A stretch of 64,000 bases of DNA from positions 1 to 64,000 of the forward strand of contig NZ_QRJZ01000002.1 in assembly GCF_003470665.1 (NCBI RefSeq). The letters run 5' to 3'. The position numbers and the translations under genes were made by a program. Source of the DNA: Collinsella sp. AM17-1 (lineage in GTDB: Bacteria > Actinomycetota > Coriobacteriia > Coriobacteriales > Coriobacteriaceae). The notes beneath the pieces are model-generated. The model was not told the DNA's origin and made no database searches. It saw only the letters and a program-made list of their open reading frames with translations. Shown one piece after another: positions 46,513-55,788 of this stretch; within the stretch, counting starts at the first letter, position 1; each line of letters opens with the position of its first letter.

Positions 46513-46576
46513 AACTGTGGTAGTATCGCTACTTGCGCGTAATCGCCACACTGGATAGTTCATAAGGAAGGTCACT

Positions 46577-46756
46577 ATGCCCGTACCTAAACAAAAGCAG
46601 GGTCGTATCCGCACTCACACCCGTCGTTCCGCCAACATGAAGATCTCGGCTGCGGCTCAGTCCACGTGCCCCCGTTGCGGCGCTGTTAAGCTTCCGCACC
46701 ACGTGTGCCCCAGCTGCGGTTTCTACAAGGACCGCGAGGTTATCGTTACCGAGTAA
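46577..46756 (+). CDS. rpmF: 50S ribosomal protein bL32
   Basis: 59 residues with AAGGAAGG upstream. MPVPKQKQGRIRTHTRRSAN is the usual bL32 start, with the zinc ribbon CPRCGAVKLPHHVCPSCG (two CxxC pairs). It ends FYKDREVIVTE. This is the zinc-containing form. The yceD-rpmF-plsX order is conserved across bacteria. Confidence 0.97.
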   Translation: MPVPKQKQGRIRTHTRRSANMKISAAAQSTCPRCGAVKLPHHVCPSCGFYKDREVIVTE

Positions 46757-46843
46757 CGGTATACTCTGGATGCGATGCCGTTCCAAATGGAACCACAATG
46801 GCCGGCTCAATGAGTCGGCCATTTTTGTATAAGGAGCATGTAT

Positions 46844-47863
46844 ATGAGTAACGTTCGCGTTTGTGTAGACGTTGTGGGCGGAGACGAGAAACCTCAGGTT
46901 GTTCTCGATGGTATCGAGGCTGCGCTTGCCGCCGATCCCGATATCGAGGTCTTGGCAGCTGGCCCCGCCGAAATCGTCAATCCCTTTGCAGCTTCCCATG
47001 CACGTGTTGAGGCCCTTGAGGCACCTGACGTTATCGCCATGGACGACGATCCCATTCGCGCCGTGATGACCAAGCGTAAGTCGTCGATCGTGCTTTCTTG
47101 CCGCGCCATTAAGAAGGGCAACGCGGATGCGTTCTTCTCCGCCGGCTCTACCGGTGCCATGACCGCCGCTGCGACCGCCTACGTCACACCGTTTCGATAT
47201 ATGGCCGAGGGCAAGAAGCAACCGGTACGTCCGTGCCTGACCAATGCGCTGCCCAATCGTGCCGGCGGTCTGACGGTGCTGTGCGATATGGGCGCCAACC
47301 CCGATGTCGAGGTCGATGACATGGTGCGTTTTGCCCAGATGGGTAGCGCCTATGCCCGCGTCGTCCTGGGCATCGAGCATCCCCGCGTGGGCCTGCTTGG
47401 TAACGGCACCGAGGACGAGAAGGGCTCCAACTTTACCAAGGCCTGCTTCCCGGCCATGAAAGCCGCCGTTCCCGGCTTTGTTGGTAACTGTGAGGGAACG
47501 GACATCACCTCCGGTAACTTCGATGTCGTCGTTGCCGATGGCATGTCGGGCAATATTGCGCTCAAGGCCACCGAGGGCGCTGCCAAGTTTTTGCTGCAGG
47601 AACTCAAGGGTGCCTTTATGTCTTCGCTTGGCACCAAGATCGCCGCGCTGCTCATTAAAAAGCAGATGCGCGAGATAAAGGCCAAGCTTTCGGGCGACGC
47701 CAAGGGTGGCGCGATTCTTTTGGGCCTGCGCGGCGTGGTCCTGATCGGCCATGGCGCCACATCGGTCGAGGCTGTTAAAAACGGTACGCTCGCGGCGGCC
47801 GAAGCCGTGCGCGCCGGGCTGGTCGAGAATGTCGCCAACTCCATGGACGGCATCGTTTTATAA
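46844..47863 (+). CDS. plsX: Phosphate acyltransferase PlsX
   Basis: 339 residues from the ATG at 46844, chosen because AGGAG lies seven bases upstream; an ATG at 46838 is too close to it. VCVDVVGGDEKP replaces the more usual AxDxMGGD opening. FFSAGSTGAMTAAATA, LLGNGTEDEKGSNF, FVGNCEGTDITSGNFDVVVADGMSGNIALK and ILLGLRGVVLIGHG follow as in PlsX. The enzyme converts acyl-ACP to acyl-phosphate for the PlsY step of phospholipid synthesis. It is peripheral at the membrane. Confidence 0.93.
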   Translation: MSNVRVCVDVVGGDEKPQVVLDGIEAALAADPDIEVLAAGPAEIVNPFAASHARVEALEAPDVIAMDDDPIRAVMTKRKSSIVLSCRAIKKGNADAFFSAGSTGAMTAAATAYVTPFRYMAEGKKQPVRPCLTNALPNRAGGLTVLCDMGANPDVEVDDMVRFAQMGSAYARVVLGIEHPRVGLLGNGTEDEKGSNFTKACFPAMKAAVPGFVGNCEGTDITSGNFDVVVADGMSGNIALKATEGAAKFLLQELKGAFMSSLGTKIAALLIKKQMREIKAKLSGDAKGGAILLGLRGVVLIGHGATSVEAVKNGTLAAAEAVRAGLVENVANSMDGIVL

Positions 47864-47919
47864 CAGCGGCGTTATGCGTCTCGGGGCGTGCGTCGTGGGG
47901 TAGAATCAGAACCATGTCT

Positions 47920-47941
47920 TGGTACCGCCCGGGCGGTACCA
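47920..47941. promoter_or_regulatory. 22-bp perfect palindrome upstream of acpP
   Basis: The sequence TGGTACCGCCC with its exact complement occupies 47920-47941. A -10-like TAGAAT lies at 47901-47906, so the palindrome would fall just after the transcription start. It is followed by ATTCTTTT and could instead fold into a hairpin with a CCGG loop and terminate plsX transcripts. Operator or terminator cannot be decided by eye. Confidence 0.5.
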
Positions 47942-47977
47942 TTCTTTTGGTATTCATGCACTATGAGAGGAAGCGCT

Positions 47978-48220
47978 ATGGATCGCTCCGAAATCTTCGA
48001 CAAGATCGCCGAGGTCGCTGCTGACGTTCTGGGCGTCGATGTTGCCGAAATTAGCGATGAGACCACCTTTGACGACCTCGATGCCAACTCGCTCGAGCGC
48101 CTGCAGCTGGTTACGGCTATCGAGGACGAGTTCAACCTTGAGATCGATGACGAGACCCTGCTCTCGCTCAACTCTGTCGCCGACGCCGTCGACGCTATCG
48201 AAAACGCCAGGGAGGCCTAG
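47978..48220 (+). CDS. acpP: Acyl carrier protein
   Basis: 80 residues from the ATG at 47978 with GAGAGGAAG upstream. It is strongly acidic, with the four-helix ACP pattern FDDLDANSLERLQLVTAIEDEFNLEI. The phosphopantetheine attachment serine is Ser38. The residue before it is Asn (NSL) rather than the near-universal Asp of DSL. It carries acyl chains for fatty acid synthesis and supplies PlsX, encoded upstream. The rnc gene starts three bases after its stop. Confidence 0.93.
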   Translation: MDRSEIFDKIAEVAADVLGVDVAEISDETTFDDLDANSLERLQLVTAIEDEFNLEIDDETLLSLNSVADAVDAIENAREA

Positions 48221-48223
48221 GTC

Positions 48224-48949
48224 TTGGCTTTGTCTGAACGACTTACGCGCGCCCAGGAAATCCTGGGCCACGAGTTCAATAATAAGGTGCTGCTGCGCGC
48301 GGCCCTTACGCATCCCTCGGCAGTCGAGGGCCAGCCGGTTTCTGCCAGCTATGAGCGCCTTGAGTTCTTGGGCGATTCCATTTTGGGCGCTGTGGTCGCA
48401 CGCTCCCTGTTTGAGTCCTATCCGGAGTTTGACGAGGGCAAGCTCACGCGCCTGAAGGTGTCGCTTGTCTCGGGCGCTACGCTGTCCGAGGTTTCTCACG
48501 AGCTGGGCATCGACGACATCATCATCTTTGGTGCCTCCGAGACCGGTACCGGTGCGCGCGGCCTGCATTCGGCCCTCGAGAACGTCTATGAGTCGCTCGT
48601 GGGCGCGCTGTACCTGGATGCCGGCTGGGATGCCGCGGCAGAGTTCATTCACCGTACGCTTAAGCCGCATTTGGCTTCCGAGCGTGCCGAGCATCCTGCG
48701 AACCCCAAGTCGTTTTTGCAGGAGTGCGTGCAAGCCGACGGTCACGAACCCCCGGCGTACAAGCTCGTTGGCTCCGAGGGCCCGGCGCATGCGCCCACCT
48801 TTACCGCCGTGGTGTTGATCGATGGTATTCGTCAGGGACGCGGCTCCGGCTCCTCAAAGAAGGAAGCCGAGGGAGCCGCCGCGCTCGAAGCGCTCGACCG
48901 CATGGGTTACACCACCAACGGCGTGATTCTGAACAAGAAGCACGTGTAA
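48224..48949 (+). CDS. rnc: Ribonuclease III
   Basis: 241 residues with a TTG start at 48224 and GGGAGG upstream in the acpP end. The catalytic signature ASYERLEFLGDSILGAVV and the second acidic helix ENVYESLVGALYLD (E and D ligands for Mg2+) are present. The double-stranded RNA-binding domain follows (PKSFLQECVQADGHEPPAYKLV to GSGSSKKEAEGAAALEAL). It processes rRNA precursors and cuts double-stranded RNA. The fpg gene found between rnc and smc in mycobacteria is missing. Confidence 0.95.
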   Translation: MALSERLTRAQEILGHEFNNKVLLRAALTHPSAVEGQPVSASYERLEFLGDSILGAVVARSLFESYPEFDEGKLTRLKVSLVSGATLSEVSHELGIDDIIIFGASETGTGARGLHSALENVYESLVGALYLDAGWDAAAEFIHRTLKPHLASERAEHPANPKSFLQECVQADGHEPPAYKLVGSEGPAHAPTFTAVVLIDGIRQGRGSGSSKKEAEGAAALEALDRMGYTTNGVILNKKHV

Positions 48950-48959
48950 GCGAGGAACC

Positions 48960-51900
48960 GTGTATCTCAAGTCCCTCACGCTCAAAGGGTTCAAGTCGTT
49001 TGCCGACCGCGCCCATATGACGTTTGAGCCGGGCCTGACCGTCATCGTCGGTCCCAACGGCTCGGGAAAATCGAACATCTCCGACTCGATTCTGTGGGTC
49101 CTGGGCGAGCAGAGCGCCAAGCAGCTGCGCGGCCAGGCCATGGAGGATGTCATCTTCTCGGGCTCGTCAGCGCGCAAGCCGGTGGGTGTCGCCGAGGTCA
49201 CGTTGGTGCTCGATAACTCGGACCATATGCTGCCCGTCGATTTTGACGAGGTCGCCATCACCCGTCGCATGTATCGCTCGGGCGAAAGCGAGTACCTCAT
49301 CAACTCGAGTCCGTGCCGCCTGATGGACATTCAGGACATCTTGCACGATTCGGGCCTGGGCAAGGATACGCATTCCATCATCAGCCAGGGCAAGCTCGAT
49401 GCCATCTTGCAGAGCCGCCCCGAGGAGCGCCGTGCCCTCATCGAGGAGGCCGCCGGCATCTCCAAGCACAAGCGCCGCAAGGAGCGTGCGCTCAAAAAGA
49501 TTAAGTCGATGGACGAGCACCTGACGCGTGCCCGCGACATCAATAAGGAAATCGCCCGTCAGCTGCGACCGTTGGAGCGTCAGGTCGATCGCGCGCGCAA
49601 GTACAAAGAGCTGTCCTCGCGCGCGAACGAGCTTACGCAGGTGCTAGCCGTCGACGAGCTGCGTTCGCTGCAGTCGCAGTGGAACGACCTGGAGAGCCGT
49701 TCCAAAGAAGGTGCCGCCGAGCTGGAGCTTGCGCAGTATCGCTTGGGCGAAAAGGAGCGCGAGCTCGAGAAGCTTCAGGTCATGCTCGAGGAAAAGGGCC
49801 TGTTTGTGGGCGACCTGGGCGAGCAGCGCCGTCATATGCAAGATGTGGTCGGCCGCATTAACTCCGACATGCGCCTGCTCGAGGAAAAGGGCCACAACAT
49901 GGTGTCGCGCCTGTCCGACATGCGCGGGCAGATTTCGAGCTCCGAGCATCAGCGTCGTCGCGTGGTCGAGGAGCTCGAGGACGCGCGCGCCCAGCTTGAG
50001 GAAGTGACCGGCGCGCACATGCAGGCCCAGGAGGACGTTGACGCCGCCGGTCCTGCCGCTGCTGAGCTCCACGAGCGTCGCGTTGCGCTCGACAATCAGA
50101 TTTCGCAGCTCACGCGCGAGCAACGCGATGCCCAGCGCGTGGCCGATAATGCCGCGCTCGAGCTCGCCAAGGTGAAGGATTCCTTGAGCAATGCCGAGGT
50201 CGAGGACAACATGTATGCCTCGCGCCTGGAGCAGATTGACGAGCAGCTCGAGGAGGTCACGGCCTCGCTCGAGAGCCGTCGCGACCGCGCCGAGGAGCTT
50301 GAGGGCGCTCTTGAGGAAGCGCGCCAGGCTCAGGTCGATGGGCGTGAGGCCACCGAGGCGGCACGCGCGGCCCTGAAGGACCTGCGTGCCCGCGAGAGTG
50401 AAGCGCGTAACAAGCTCTCCGAGGTGCGCTCGGAGCTTGCCAGCCAAAAGAAACTCGATGCCCGCATGGCCGACAGCTCGCCGCTGGCGAGCCGTCTGGT
50501 GGGTGCGCTGGGCGATGATGTCTCGGGTCGTCTGGGCGACGTGCTCGAGGCCCCGCGCGAGCTTGAGGGCTTGGTTGAGCAATTGCTCGCCGGCGATATC
50601 GATGCACTGCTGTTCGACGATACGTCCGCGCTTGAGCGTGCCGGTCGTGCGGCTCTGGACCAAAAGAAGGCCTCGGGCGAGGCACTGCTGGTGGCGCGCG
50701 GCGTGAGCGGCTCTACCGCCGCTGAGGGCGCTGCCGGTACCCGCCTGGTTGATCGTCTGTCCGTGCGGGCAGGCTACGGACCCGTCGTCGAGGCGTTGCT
50801 CGGCGGATATTACGTAGTGGACGATCTTGCTGCCGCGCTGTCGGCGCCGGTCGTTGACGGCGTGACTTACGTGACCCCCGACGGCGCCCGCGTCGCCTGC
50901 GGCGGCCTGGTGCGCGTGGGCCTCGATGCCGGCGAGGCGTCGGGTGCCTTGGAGCGCAAGCGCCGCATTCGTGAGCTGGAAGGCCTGGAGCCCGATCTTG
51001 CTGCCGTGTTTGAGCATGTCTCTGATCAGGTCGTCGAGGCCAACGCTGCCGTTGAGGAAGCGCGTGCCGCCGAGGGCGATGCCGCCGGTGAGATTGCCCG
51101 CCTTGAGGGCGAGCGCCGCTCGCTGCTTTCCGAGATCGGCCGTCTGGAGCAAAGCGCCAACAATGCCGAGGTCGAGCGCGTGCGCATCTCCAAGCGCCGA
51201 GAGCAGGCCTCCGAGGCCGTTCGCGCTGCGCGCCCGCGTGTTGACGAGCTTACCCGTTCGCGTGACGAGGCCCGTGCGCAGGCAAGCGATCTGGGCTTGC
51301 AGATTGCCGAGGCCAACGACGAACTCGACCGCGTTCGCCGTGACGATTCCGAGGCTGCCGGCAAGCTCGCCGACGCCAAGGTTCGCCTAGCCCAGACGAG
51401 CGAACGCCTGCGTTCGCTGAAGGGCCGCGTGCCCGACCTGGAGCATCGTCTTGAGGGCATCGACCGTCGTATCCGCGGAACACGCCAGGCCTCGCGCTCA
51501 CTCGAGCTGCTGCGTCTGCGCGTCGACCCCATGCACGAGCGCTATTCGGCCCTGCTGGAGCGCGCGTCGGATTGGGCCGCGCGCCTGCGTGATCAGGCTT
51601 CACTCGAGGAGGCGGACTCGGCCTCGCTCAAGAAGACCATCGAGGATGCCAAGGCAGAGGTTGCCCGCGCTAAGGAGCGAGTCGATACCGCCTCCGCCAC
51701 GCAAAACGAGTTCAAGGTCGCGCGTGGCAAGCTCGAGGTGCAGGTCGAGGCTGCCATCAAGGCCATTACCGCCGATGGCACGACGGTGCTCGAGGAAGCG
51801 CTCATGCTTCCGGCGCCCACGGACCGCGATGCCGCCGAGCGCGAACTCAACCAGCTTGTGCGCCAGATCAACAACCTTGGTCCCGTTAACCAAGTTGCCA

Positions 51901-52496
51901 TGGAGGAGTACGAGCAGCTCAAGCGCCGCGCCGACTACATCGAGGAGCAGCTGGCCGATCTGGAGAGCGCGCGCAAGGCGCTGACCAAGATCACCGTGGC
52001 TATCGACCGTAAGATGCGTAAGGCCTTCCTGGTGACGTTTGAGAAGGTCGATGCGAACTTCCGCGAGATCTTCGCCATGCTCTTCCCGGGAGGCCAGGCT
52101 CATCTGGAGATGACCGACCCCGAGCATCCGGCCGAGACGGGAATCGAGGTCGTGGCACAGCCGCGCGGCAAGCGCATCACCAAGATGATGCTCATGTCGG
52201 GCGGCGAGAAGAGCCTGACGGCGCTCGCCTTGCTCTTTGCCGTGTACCGCACGCGCACGGTGCCGTTCTATGTGCTGGACGAGGTCGAGGCGGCGCTCGA
52301 CGACGCCAACTTGTCCAAGCTCATCGGCGCCCTTGATGTACTGCGTTCCGATACGCAGCTCTTGGTCATTTCACATCAGCGCCGTACTATGGAGGACGCT
52401 GACGTTCTCTACGGCGTCTCGATGCAAGCCGACGGCGTCAGTCGCGTCGTCTCGCAAAAACTCGATCGCGAAACCGGAAAGGTCGTGAATGCATAA
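48960..52496 (+). CDS. smc: Chromosome segregation protein SMC
   Basis: 1178 residues with a GTG start at 48960 and GAGGAA upstream. The head opens YLKSLTLKGFKSFADRA, with Walker A VGPNGSGKSNI near residue 35. Two long coiled coils (about 170-500 and 665-1000) flank a hinge (about 510-650, DVLEAPRELEGLVEQLL and onward). The C-terminal head has the ABC signature LMSGGEKSLTALALLFAVY and Walker B FYVLDEVEAALDDAN. With ScpA and ScpB (not in the window) it forms the bacterial condensin. Its stop overlaps the ftsY start (TAATG). Confidence 0.96.
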   Translation: MYLKSLTLKGFKSFADRAHMTFEPGLTVIVGPNGSGKSNISDSILWVLGEQSAKQLRGQAMEDVIFSGSSARKPVGVAEVTLVLDNSDHMLPVDFDEVAITRRMYRSGESEYLINSSPCRLMDIQDILHDSGLGKDTHSIISQGKLDAILQSRPEERRALIEEAAGISKHKRRKERALKKIKSMDEHLTRARDINKEIARQLRPLERQVDRARKYKELSSRANELTQVLAVDELRSLQSQWNDLESRSKEGAAELELAQYRLGEKERELEKLQVMLEEKGLFVGDLGEQRRHMQDVVGRINSDMRLLEEKGHNMVSRLSDMRGQISSSEHQRRRVVEELEDARAQLEEVTGAHMQAQEDVDAAGPAAAELHERRVALDNQISQLTREQRDAQRVADNAALELAKVKDSLSNAEVEDNMYASRLEQIDEQLEEVTASLESRRDRAEELEGALEEARQAQVDGREATEAARAALKDLRARESEARNKLSEVRSELASQKKLDARMADSSPLASRLVGALGDDVSGRLGDVLEAPRELEGLVEQLLAGDIDALLFDDTSALERAGRAALDQKKASGEALLVARGVSGSTAAEGAAGTRLVDRLSVRAGYGPVVEALLGGYYVVDDLAAALSAPVVDGVTYVTPDGARVACGGLVRVGLDAGEASGALERKRRIRELEGLEPDLAAVFEHVSDQVVEANAAVEEARAAEGDAAGEIARLEGERRSLLSEIGRLEQSANNAEVERVRISKRREQASEAVRAARPRVDELTRSRDEARAQASDLGLQIAEANDELDRVRRDDSEAAGKLADAKVRLAQTSERLRSLKGRVPDLEHRLEGIDRRIRGTRQASRSLELLRLRVDPMHERYSALLERASDWAARLRDQASLEEADSASLKKTIEDAKAEVARAKERVDTASATQNEFKVARGKLEVQVEAAIKAITADGTTVLEEALMLPAPTDRDAAERELNQLVRQINNLGPVNQVAMEEYEQLKRRADYIEEQLADLESARKALTKITVAIDRKMRKAFLVTFEKVDANFREIFAMLFPGGQAHLEMTDPEHPAETGIEVVAQPRGKRITKMMLMSGGEKSLTALALLFAVYRTRTVPFYVLDEVEAALDDANLSKLIGALDVLRSDTQLLVISHQRRTMEDADVLYGVSMQADGVSRVVSQKLDRETGKVVNA

Positions 52497-53413
52497 TGGG
52501 ATTCTTTGACGCTCTCTCGCGCGGACTTGAGCGCAGCCGCGAGGCCCTCAACGAGGTCTTTTACTTTGGCGGCGAGGTCGATGAGGACTTTTGGGAGGAC
52601 CTTGAGGACACGCTCGTCATGGGTGACATGGGGGCCGAGGTCGCGATCCAGGTTTCTGATGACCTGCGCGACGCCGCGGCCAAGAAGAACCTCAAGACCG
52701 CCCCGCAGCTCCGTCGTGCCCTAGCCGAGCAGCTCGAGCAGCACTTTGTGCCCATCGAGCGCGATCCGTTCGCCGATACGCCGAGCTGCGTGCTGTTTGT
52801 GGGCATCAACGGCGCCGGCAAGACCACGACGGTCGGCAAGATTGCGAGTGCCATGGCCGCCCGCGGCAAGAACGTCGTGATCGGTTCTGCCGATACCTTC
52901 CGCGCTGCCGCCATTGAGCAGCTCGATGTGTGGGGCCAGCGCGCCGGCGTTCCCGTCATCAAGCGCGACCGCGGCTCCGACCCGGCAAGCGTGTGCTATG
53001 ACGTGCTCGACGAGGCCGACAAGCGCGGCAGCGACCTGGTGCTTATCGATACCGCCGGCCGTCTGCACACGAGCCCCGAGCTCATGCGCGAGCTTGCCAA
53101 GGTGGTCAACGTGACGCGTAAGCGCGCCGCCAATATGGCCGCCGGTCCCATGCCCGTCTATGTCGTGCTCGTGATCGATGCCGCCACCGGCCAGAACGGT
53201 CTGAACCAGGCGCTCGAGTTTAACGAGGCGCTGGGCCTGGACGGTATTATCATGACAAAGCTCGACGGCACGGCAAAGGGCGGTATCGCCATGGCCGTGG
53301 CCGAGAAGCTCAAGCTTCCCATCCTGCGCATCGGTGTGGGAGAGCAGGTCGATGACCTGCAGGAGTTTAATGCCAAAGATTTCTGCCGCGCCCTGGTGGG
53401 CGAGTCCAACTAA
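52496..53413 (+). CDS. ftsY: Signal recognition particle receptor FtsY
   Basis: 305 residues, without the long acidic N-terminal domain of E. coli FtsY. The NG domain has GINGAGKTTTVGKIAS (G1), GSADTFRAAAIEQL (G2), LIDTAGRLHTSPELM (G3) and MTKLDGTAKGG (G4), ending VGEQVDDLQEF. It is the membrane-docking GTPase for ribosome-SRP complexes. The gene order smc-ftsY-ffh is conserved. Confidence 0.95.
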   Translation: MGFFDALSRGLERSREALNEVFYFGGEVDEDFWEDLEDTLVMGDMGAEVAIQVSDDLRDAAAKKNLKTAPQLRRALAEQLEQHFVPIERDPFADTPSCVLFVGINGAGKTTTVGKIASAMAARGKNVVIGSADTFRAAAIEQLDVWGQRAGVPVIKRDRGSDPASVCYDVLDEADKRGSDLVLIDTAGRLHTSPELMRELAKVVNVTRKRAANMAAGPMPVYVVLVIDAATGQNGLNQALEFNEALGLDGIIMTKLDGTAKGGIAMAVAEKLKLPILRIGVGEQVDDLQEFNAKDFCRALVGESN

Positions 53414-53423
53414 GGAGTGACTA

Positions 53424-54899
53424 GTGTTTGATTCTCTGAGCGATCGCCTCAACGACACATTTGACCGCCTGCGCGGCAAGGGTAAGCTGACCGAGGCCGA
53501 TATCACCTCGGCCATGCGCGACATTCGCATGGCGCTGCTCGAGGCCGACGTCAACTTCAAGGTCGTTAAGGAGTTTGTCGCTAAGACCAAGGAGCGCTGC
53601 ACGACCGCCGAGGTCATGGAGTCGCTGTCGCCAGCACAAAACGTCGTCAAGATCGTGCTCGACGAGCTCACCGAGATGCTCGGCTCCACAGAGAGCAAGC
53701 TCGTCTTTAGTAACCGCATTCCCAATGTCATCATGCTCGTGGGCCTGCAGGGCTCCGGTAAGACCACGGCTGCCGTAAAGCTGGCCTACCTGCTCAAGAA
53801 GCAGGGCCGCTCGCCGCTGCTCGCCGCGTGCGACGTCTATCGTCCCGCCGCTGCCGACCAGCTGGCCACGCTTGGTGGCGAGATCGGCGTGCCGGTCTTC
53901 CGCGGTGACGGCGCGCACCCGGTCGACATCGCCAAGGGCGCCATCCAGGAGGCCGTCGACCACCTGCGCGACGTGGTCATCGTCGATACCGCCGGTCGTC
54001 TTCAGATCGACGAGCAGATGATGCAGGAGGCCGTCGACATCAAGAAGGCCGTCAAGCCCGACCAGGTGCTGATGGTCGTCGATGCCATGACCGGCCAGGA
54101 TATCGTCAATGTGGTCTCGACGTTTGCCGAGCGCACCGACTTTGATGGCGTGATTATCTCCAAGCTCGACGGCGACGCCCGTGGCGGTGGCGCACTTTCG
54201 GTGCGTCAGGTGACCGGCAAGCCCATCAAGTTTGTGAGTATGGGCGAGAAACCCGATTCGCTGGAGCCGTTCTACCCCGATCGCATGGCCAAGCGAATCT
54301 TGGGCATGGGCGATGTCGTCGGCATTATCGAGAAGGCCCAGGAGGCAGCCGATGCAGAGCAGCTTGAGGCTGCCGAGCGTATGCTGCGCGAGGGCTTCAC
54401 CATGAACGATATGCTCGACCAGATGAAAGCCGTCAAAAAGATGGGCGGCATGAAGGGTATCCTGGGCATGCTCCCCGGTGGTCAGCGTGCACTCAACCAG
54501 ATGGGCGGCAGCCTGGACGAGGGCATCTTCGATAAGAACGAGGCCATCATCATGTCGATGACCAAGGAGGAGCGCCTGCGTCCCTCCATCATCAACGGTC
54601 AGCGTCGCGCGCGTATTGCCAAGGGCGCCGGCGTAACCCCCACCGAGGTCAACAGCCTTATGAAGCAGTGGGGCGAGATGAATAAGATGATGGGCCGCAT
54701 GCGCACGATGGCCAATCAGGCACAGGCTGGTGGCAAGAAGGGCAAAAAGGGTAAGAAGGGCAAAAAGATGCGCATGCCCAATATTCCCGGTCTGGATGCC
54801 ATGGGCTTGGGCGGCATGGGCGGCCTGGGAACGGGTGGTCCTAAGTCCGATATGGACCTGCTGCGCCAGATGGAAGCGCAGATGCGTAATAAGAAGTAA
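53424..54899 (+). CDS. ffh: Signal recognition particle protein Ffh
   Basis: 491 residues with a GTG start at 53424 and AAGGAG upstream. The G domain has VGLQGSGKTTAAVKLA, ACDVYRPAAADQL, IVDTAGRLQIDEQMM, SKLDGDARGGGALS and MGEKPDSLEPF. The M domain (about 300-490) contains methionine-rich helices for signal-peptide and 4.5S RNA binding (MKGILGMLPGGQR). It ends in a Lys/Gly-rich and then Gly/Met-rich tail. It targets nascent membrane proteins to FtsY. Confidence 0.96.
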   Translation: MFDSLSDRLNDTFDRLRGKGKLTEADITSAMRDIRMALLEADVNFKVVKEFVAKTKERCTTAEVMESLSPAQNVVKIVLDELTEMLGSTESKLVFSNRIPNVIMLVGLQGSGKTTAAVKLAYLLKKQGRSPLLAACDVYRPAAADQLATLGGEIGVPVFRGDGAHPVDIAKGAIQEAVDHLRDVVIVDTAGRLQIDEQMMQEAVDIKKAVKPDQVLMVVDAMTGQDIVNVVSTFAERTDFDGVIISKLDGDARGGGALSVRQVTGKPIKFVSMGEKPDSLEPFYPDRMAKRILGMGDVVGIIEKAQEAADAEQLEAAERMLREGFTMNDMLDQMKAVKKMGGMKGILGMLPGGQRALNQMGGSLDEGIFDKNEAIIMSMTKEERLRPSIINGQRRARIAKGAGVTPTEVNSLMKQWGEMNKMMGRMRTMANQAQAGGKKGKKGKKGKKMRMPNIPGLDAMGLGGMGGLGTGGPKSDMDLLRQMEAQMRNKK

Positions 54900-54919
54900 C
54901 GACTGGTTGAGTCGTGTAT

Positions 54920-54959
54920 GGCGAAGGCCGCCTGGAATACGATCCAGGCGGCCTTCGCC
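54920..54959 (+). terminator. Terminator after ffh
   Basis: A perfect 17-bp inverted repeat (54920-54936 with 54943-54959, core GAAGGCCGCCTGG) with a six-base loop, followed by GTTTGTT. It ends the long housekeeping block and separates it from the leftward regulator gene. Confidence 0.8.
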
Positions 54960-55015
54960 GTTTGTTCGCAGTTTGTTGCATGTGCGGAGGCGTGTTGACG
55001 TTGAGATGCTTGCCG

Positions 55016-55774
55016 CTAGTGGCAGTCGCAGCCTTCGTGCCCGTTATGGTCGTGATGGCCGTGGCAGCCGCAGGACTCGCCATGGTCATGGGTGTGCTCG
55101 TAGCCATGGCAGTCGCAGGTGGCCTCGCCGGTCTGCGCGAGCGTGCCGGCAATGAGGGCCTCGACGCAAGCGTCGCAGCTGCCCTGGGCACCTGCGTATA
55201 CCGTGATGCCGGCTTGAGCAAGCGCGTTGATGGCGCCACCGCCGATGCCGCCACAGATGAGCGTGTCCACGCCGCCGTTGGCGAGCAGGCCCGCCAGGGC
55301 GCCGTGACCGGTGCCGCCGGTGCCCACGACCTGCTCGTTGAGCACTTTGCCGTCCTGAATGTCGTAGATCTTGAACTGCTCGCTGCGGCCAAAGTGCATA
55401 AAGATGTTGCCGTTGTCGTACGTGGTTGCCACCCTCATGGTGTCGACCTCCTTTGCTGGCCATGCGGCCGTTGTCGTGGTGATGGGGGAGTACGCGATGT
55501 TGCCGCCTTCGATGATAATCGCCCGTCCATTGACCAACGCGTTTGCCACCTTGCGATGTGCGCGGCTGCAGATTGCCGTCACCGTGGCGCGGGCAATGCC
55601 CATGTGCTGGGCGACTGCCTCTTGGTTAAGGCCTTCCAAGTCGCACAGGCGCAGCACTTCGAGCTCGTCGACTGTCATTTCGATGGCATCGCCGCTCGCC
55701 AGGCCATCGGGGGTAAAACCGCGATATTCGGGGATGATCCCGACGCGGCGCAGTTTCTCGCGTCTTCCTGCCAT
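55016..55774 (-). CDS. DUF134 regulator fused to NifX/NafY-like Fe-Mo cofactor domain
   Basis: 252 residues from the ATG at 55774, with AAGGAG upstream on the minus strand. Residues 1-90 are DUF134 (MAGRREKLRRVGIIPEYRGFTP, helix-turn-helix LNQEAVAQHMGIARATVTAICS). Residues about 110-215 are the dinitrogenase iron-molybdenum cofactor domain (MRVATTYDNGNIFMHFGRSEQFKIYDI). The tail is His/Cys/Gly-rich (CDCHGYEHTHDHGESCGCHGHHDH), a probable metal-binding segment. Proteins of this design often accompany Fe-S scaffold or metal genes; no such partner is visible. The two palindromes upstream suggest it represses its own promoter. Confidence 0.85.
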   Translation of the reverse strand: MAGRREKLRRVGIIPEYRGFTPDGLASGDAIEMTVDELEVLRLCDLEGLNQEAVAQHMGIARATVTAICSRAHRKVANALVNGRAIIIEGGNIAYSPITTTTAAWPAKEVDTMRVATTYDNGNIFMHFGRSEQFKIYDIQDGKVLNEQVVGTGGTGHGALAGLLANGGVDTLICGGIGGGAINALAQAGITVYAGAQGSCDACVEALIAGTLAQTGEATCDCHGYEHTHDHGESCGCHGHHDHNGHEGCDCH

Positions 55775-55788
55775 GTGCACTCCTTATC

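Noticed and set aside
47920..47941. FapR operator
   Set aside because: The palindrome shares no clear match with the known FapR site and no fapR gene is in the window, so a named regulator is not assigned.
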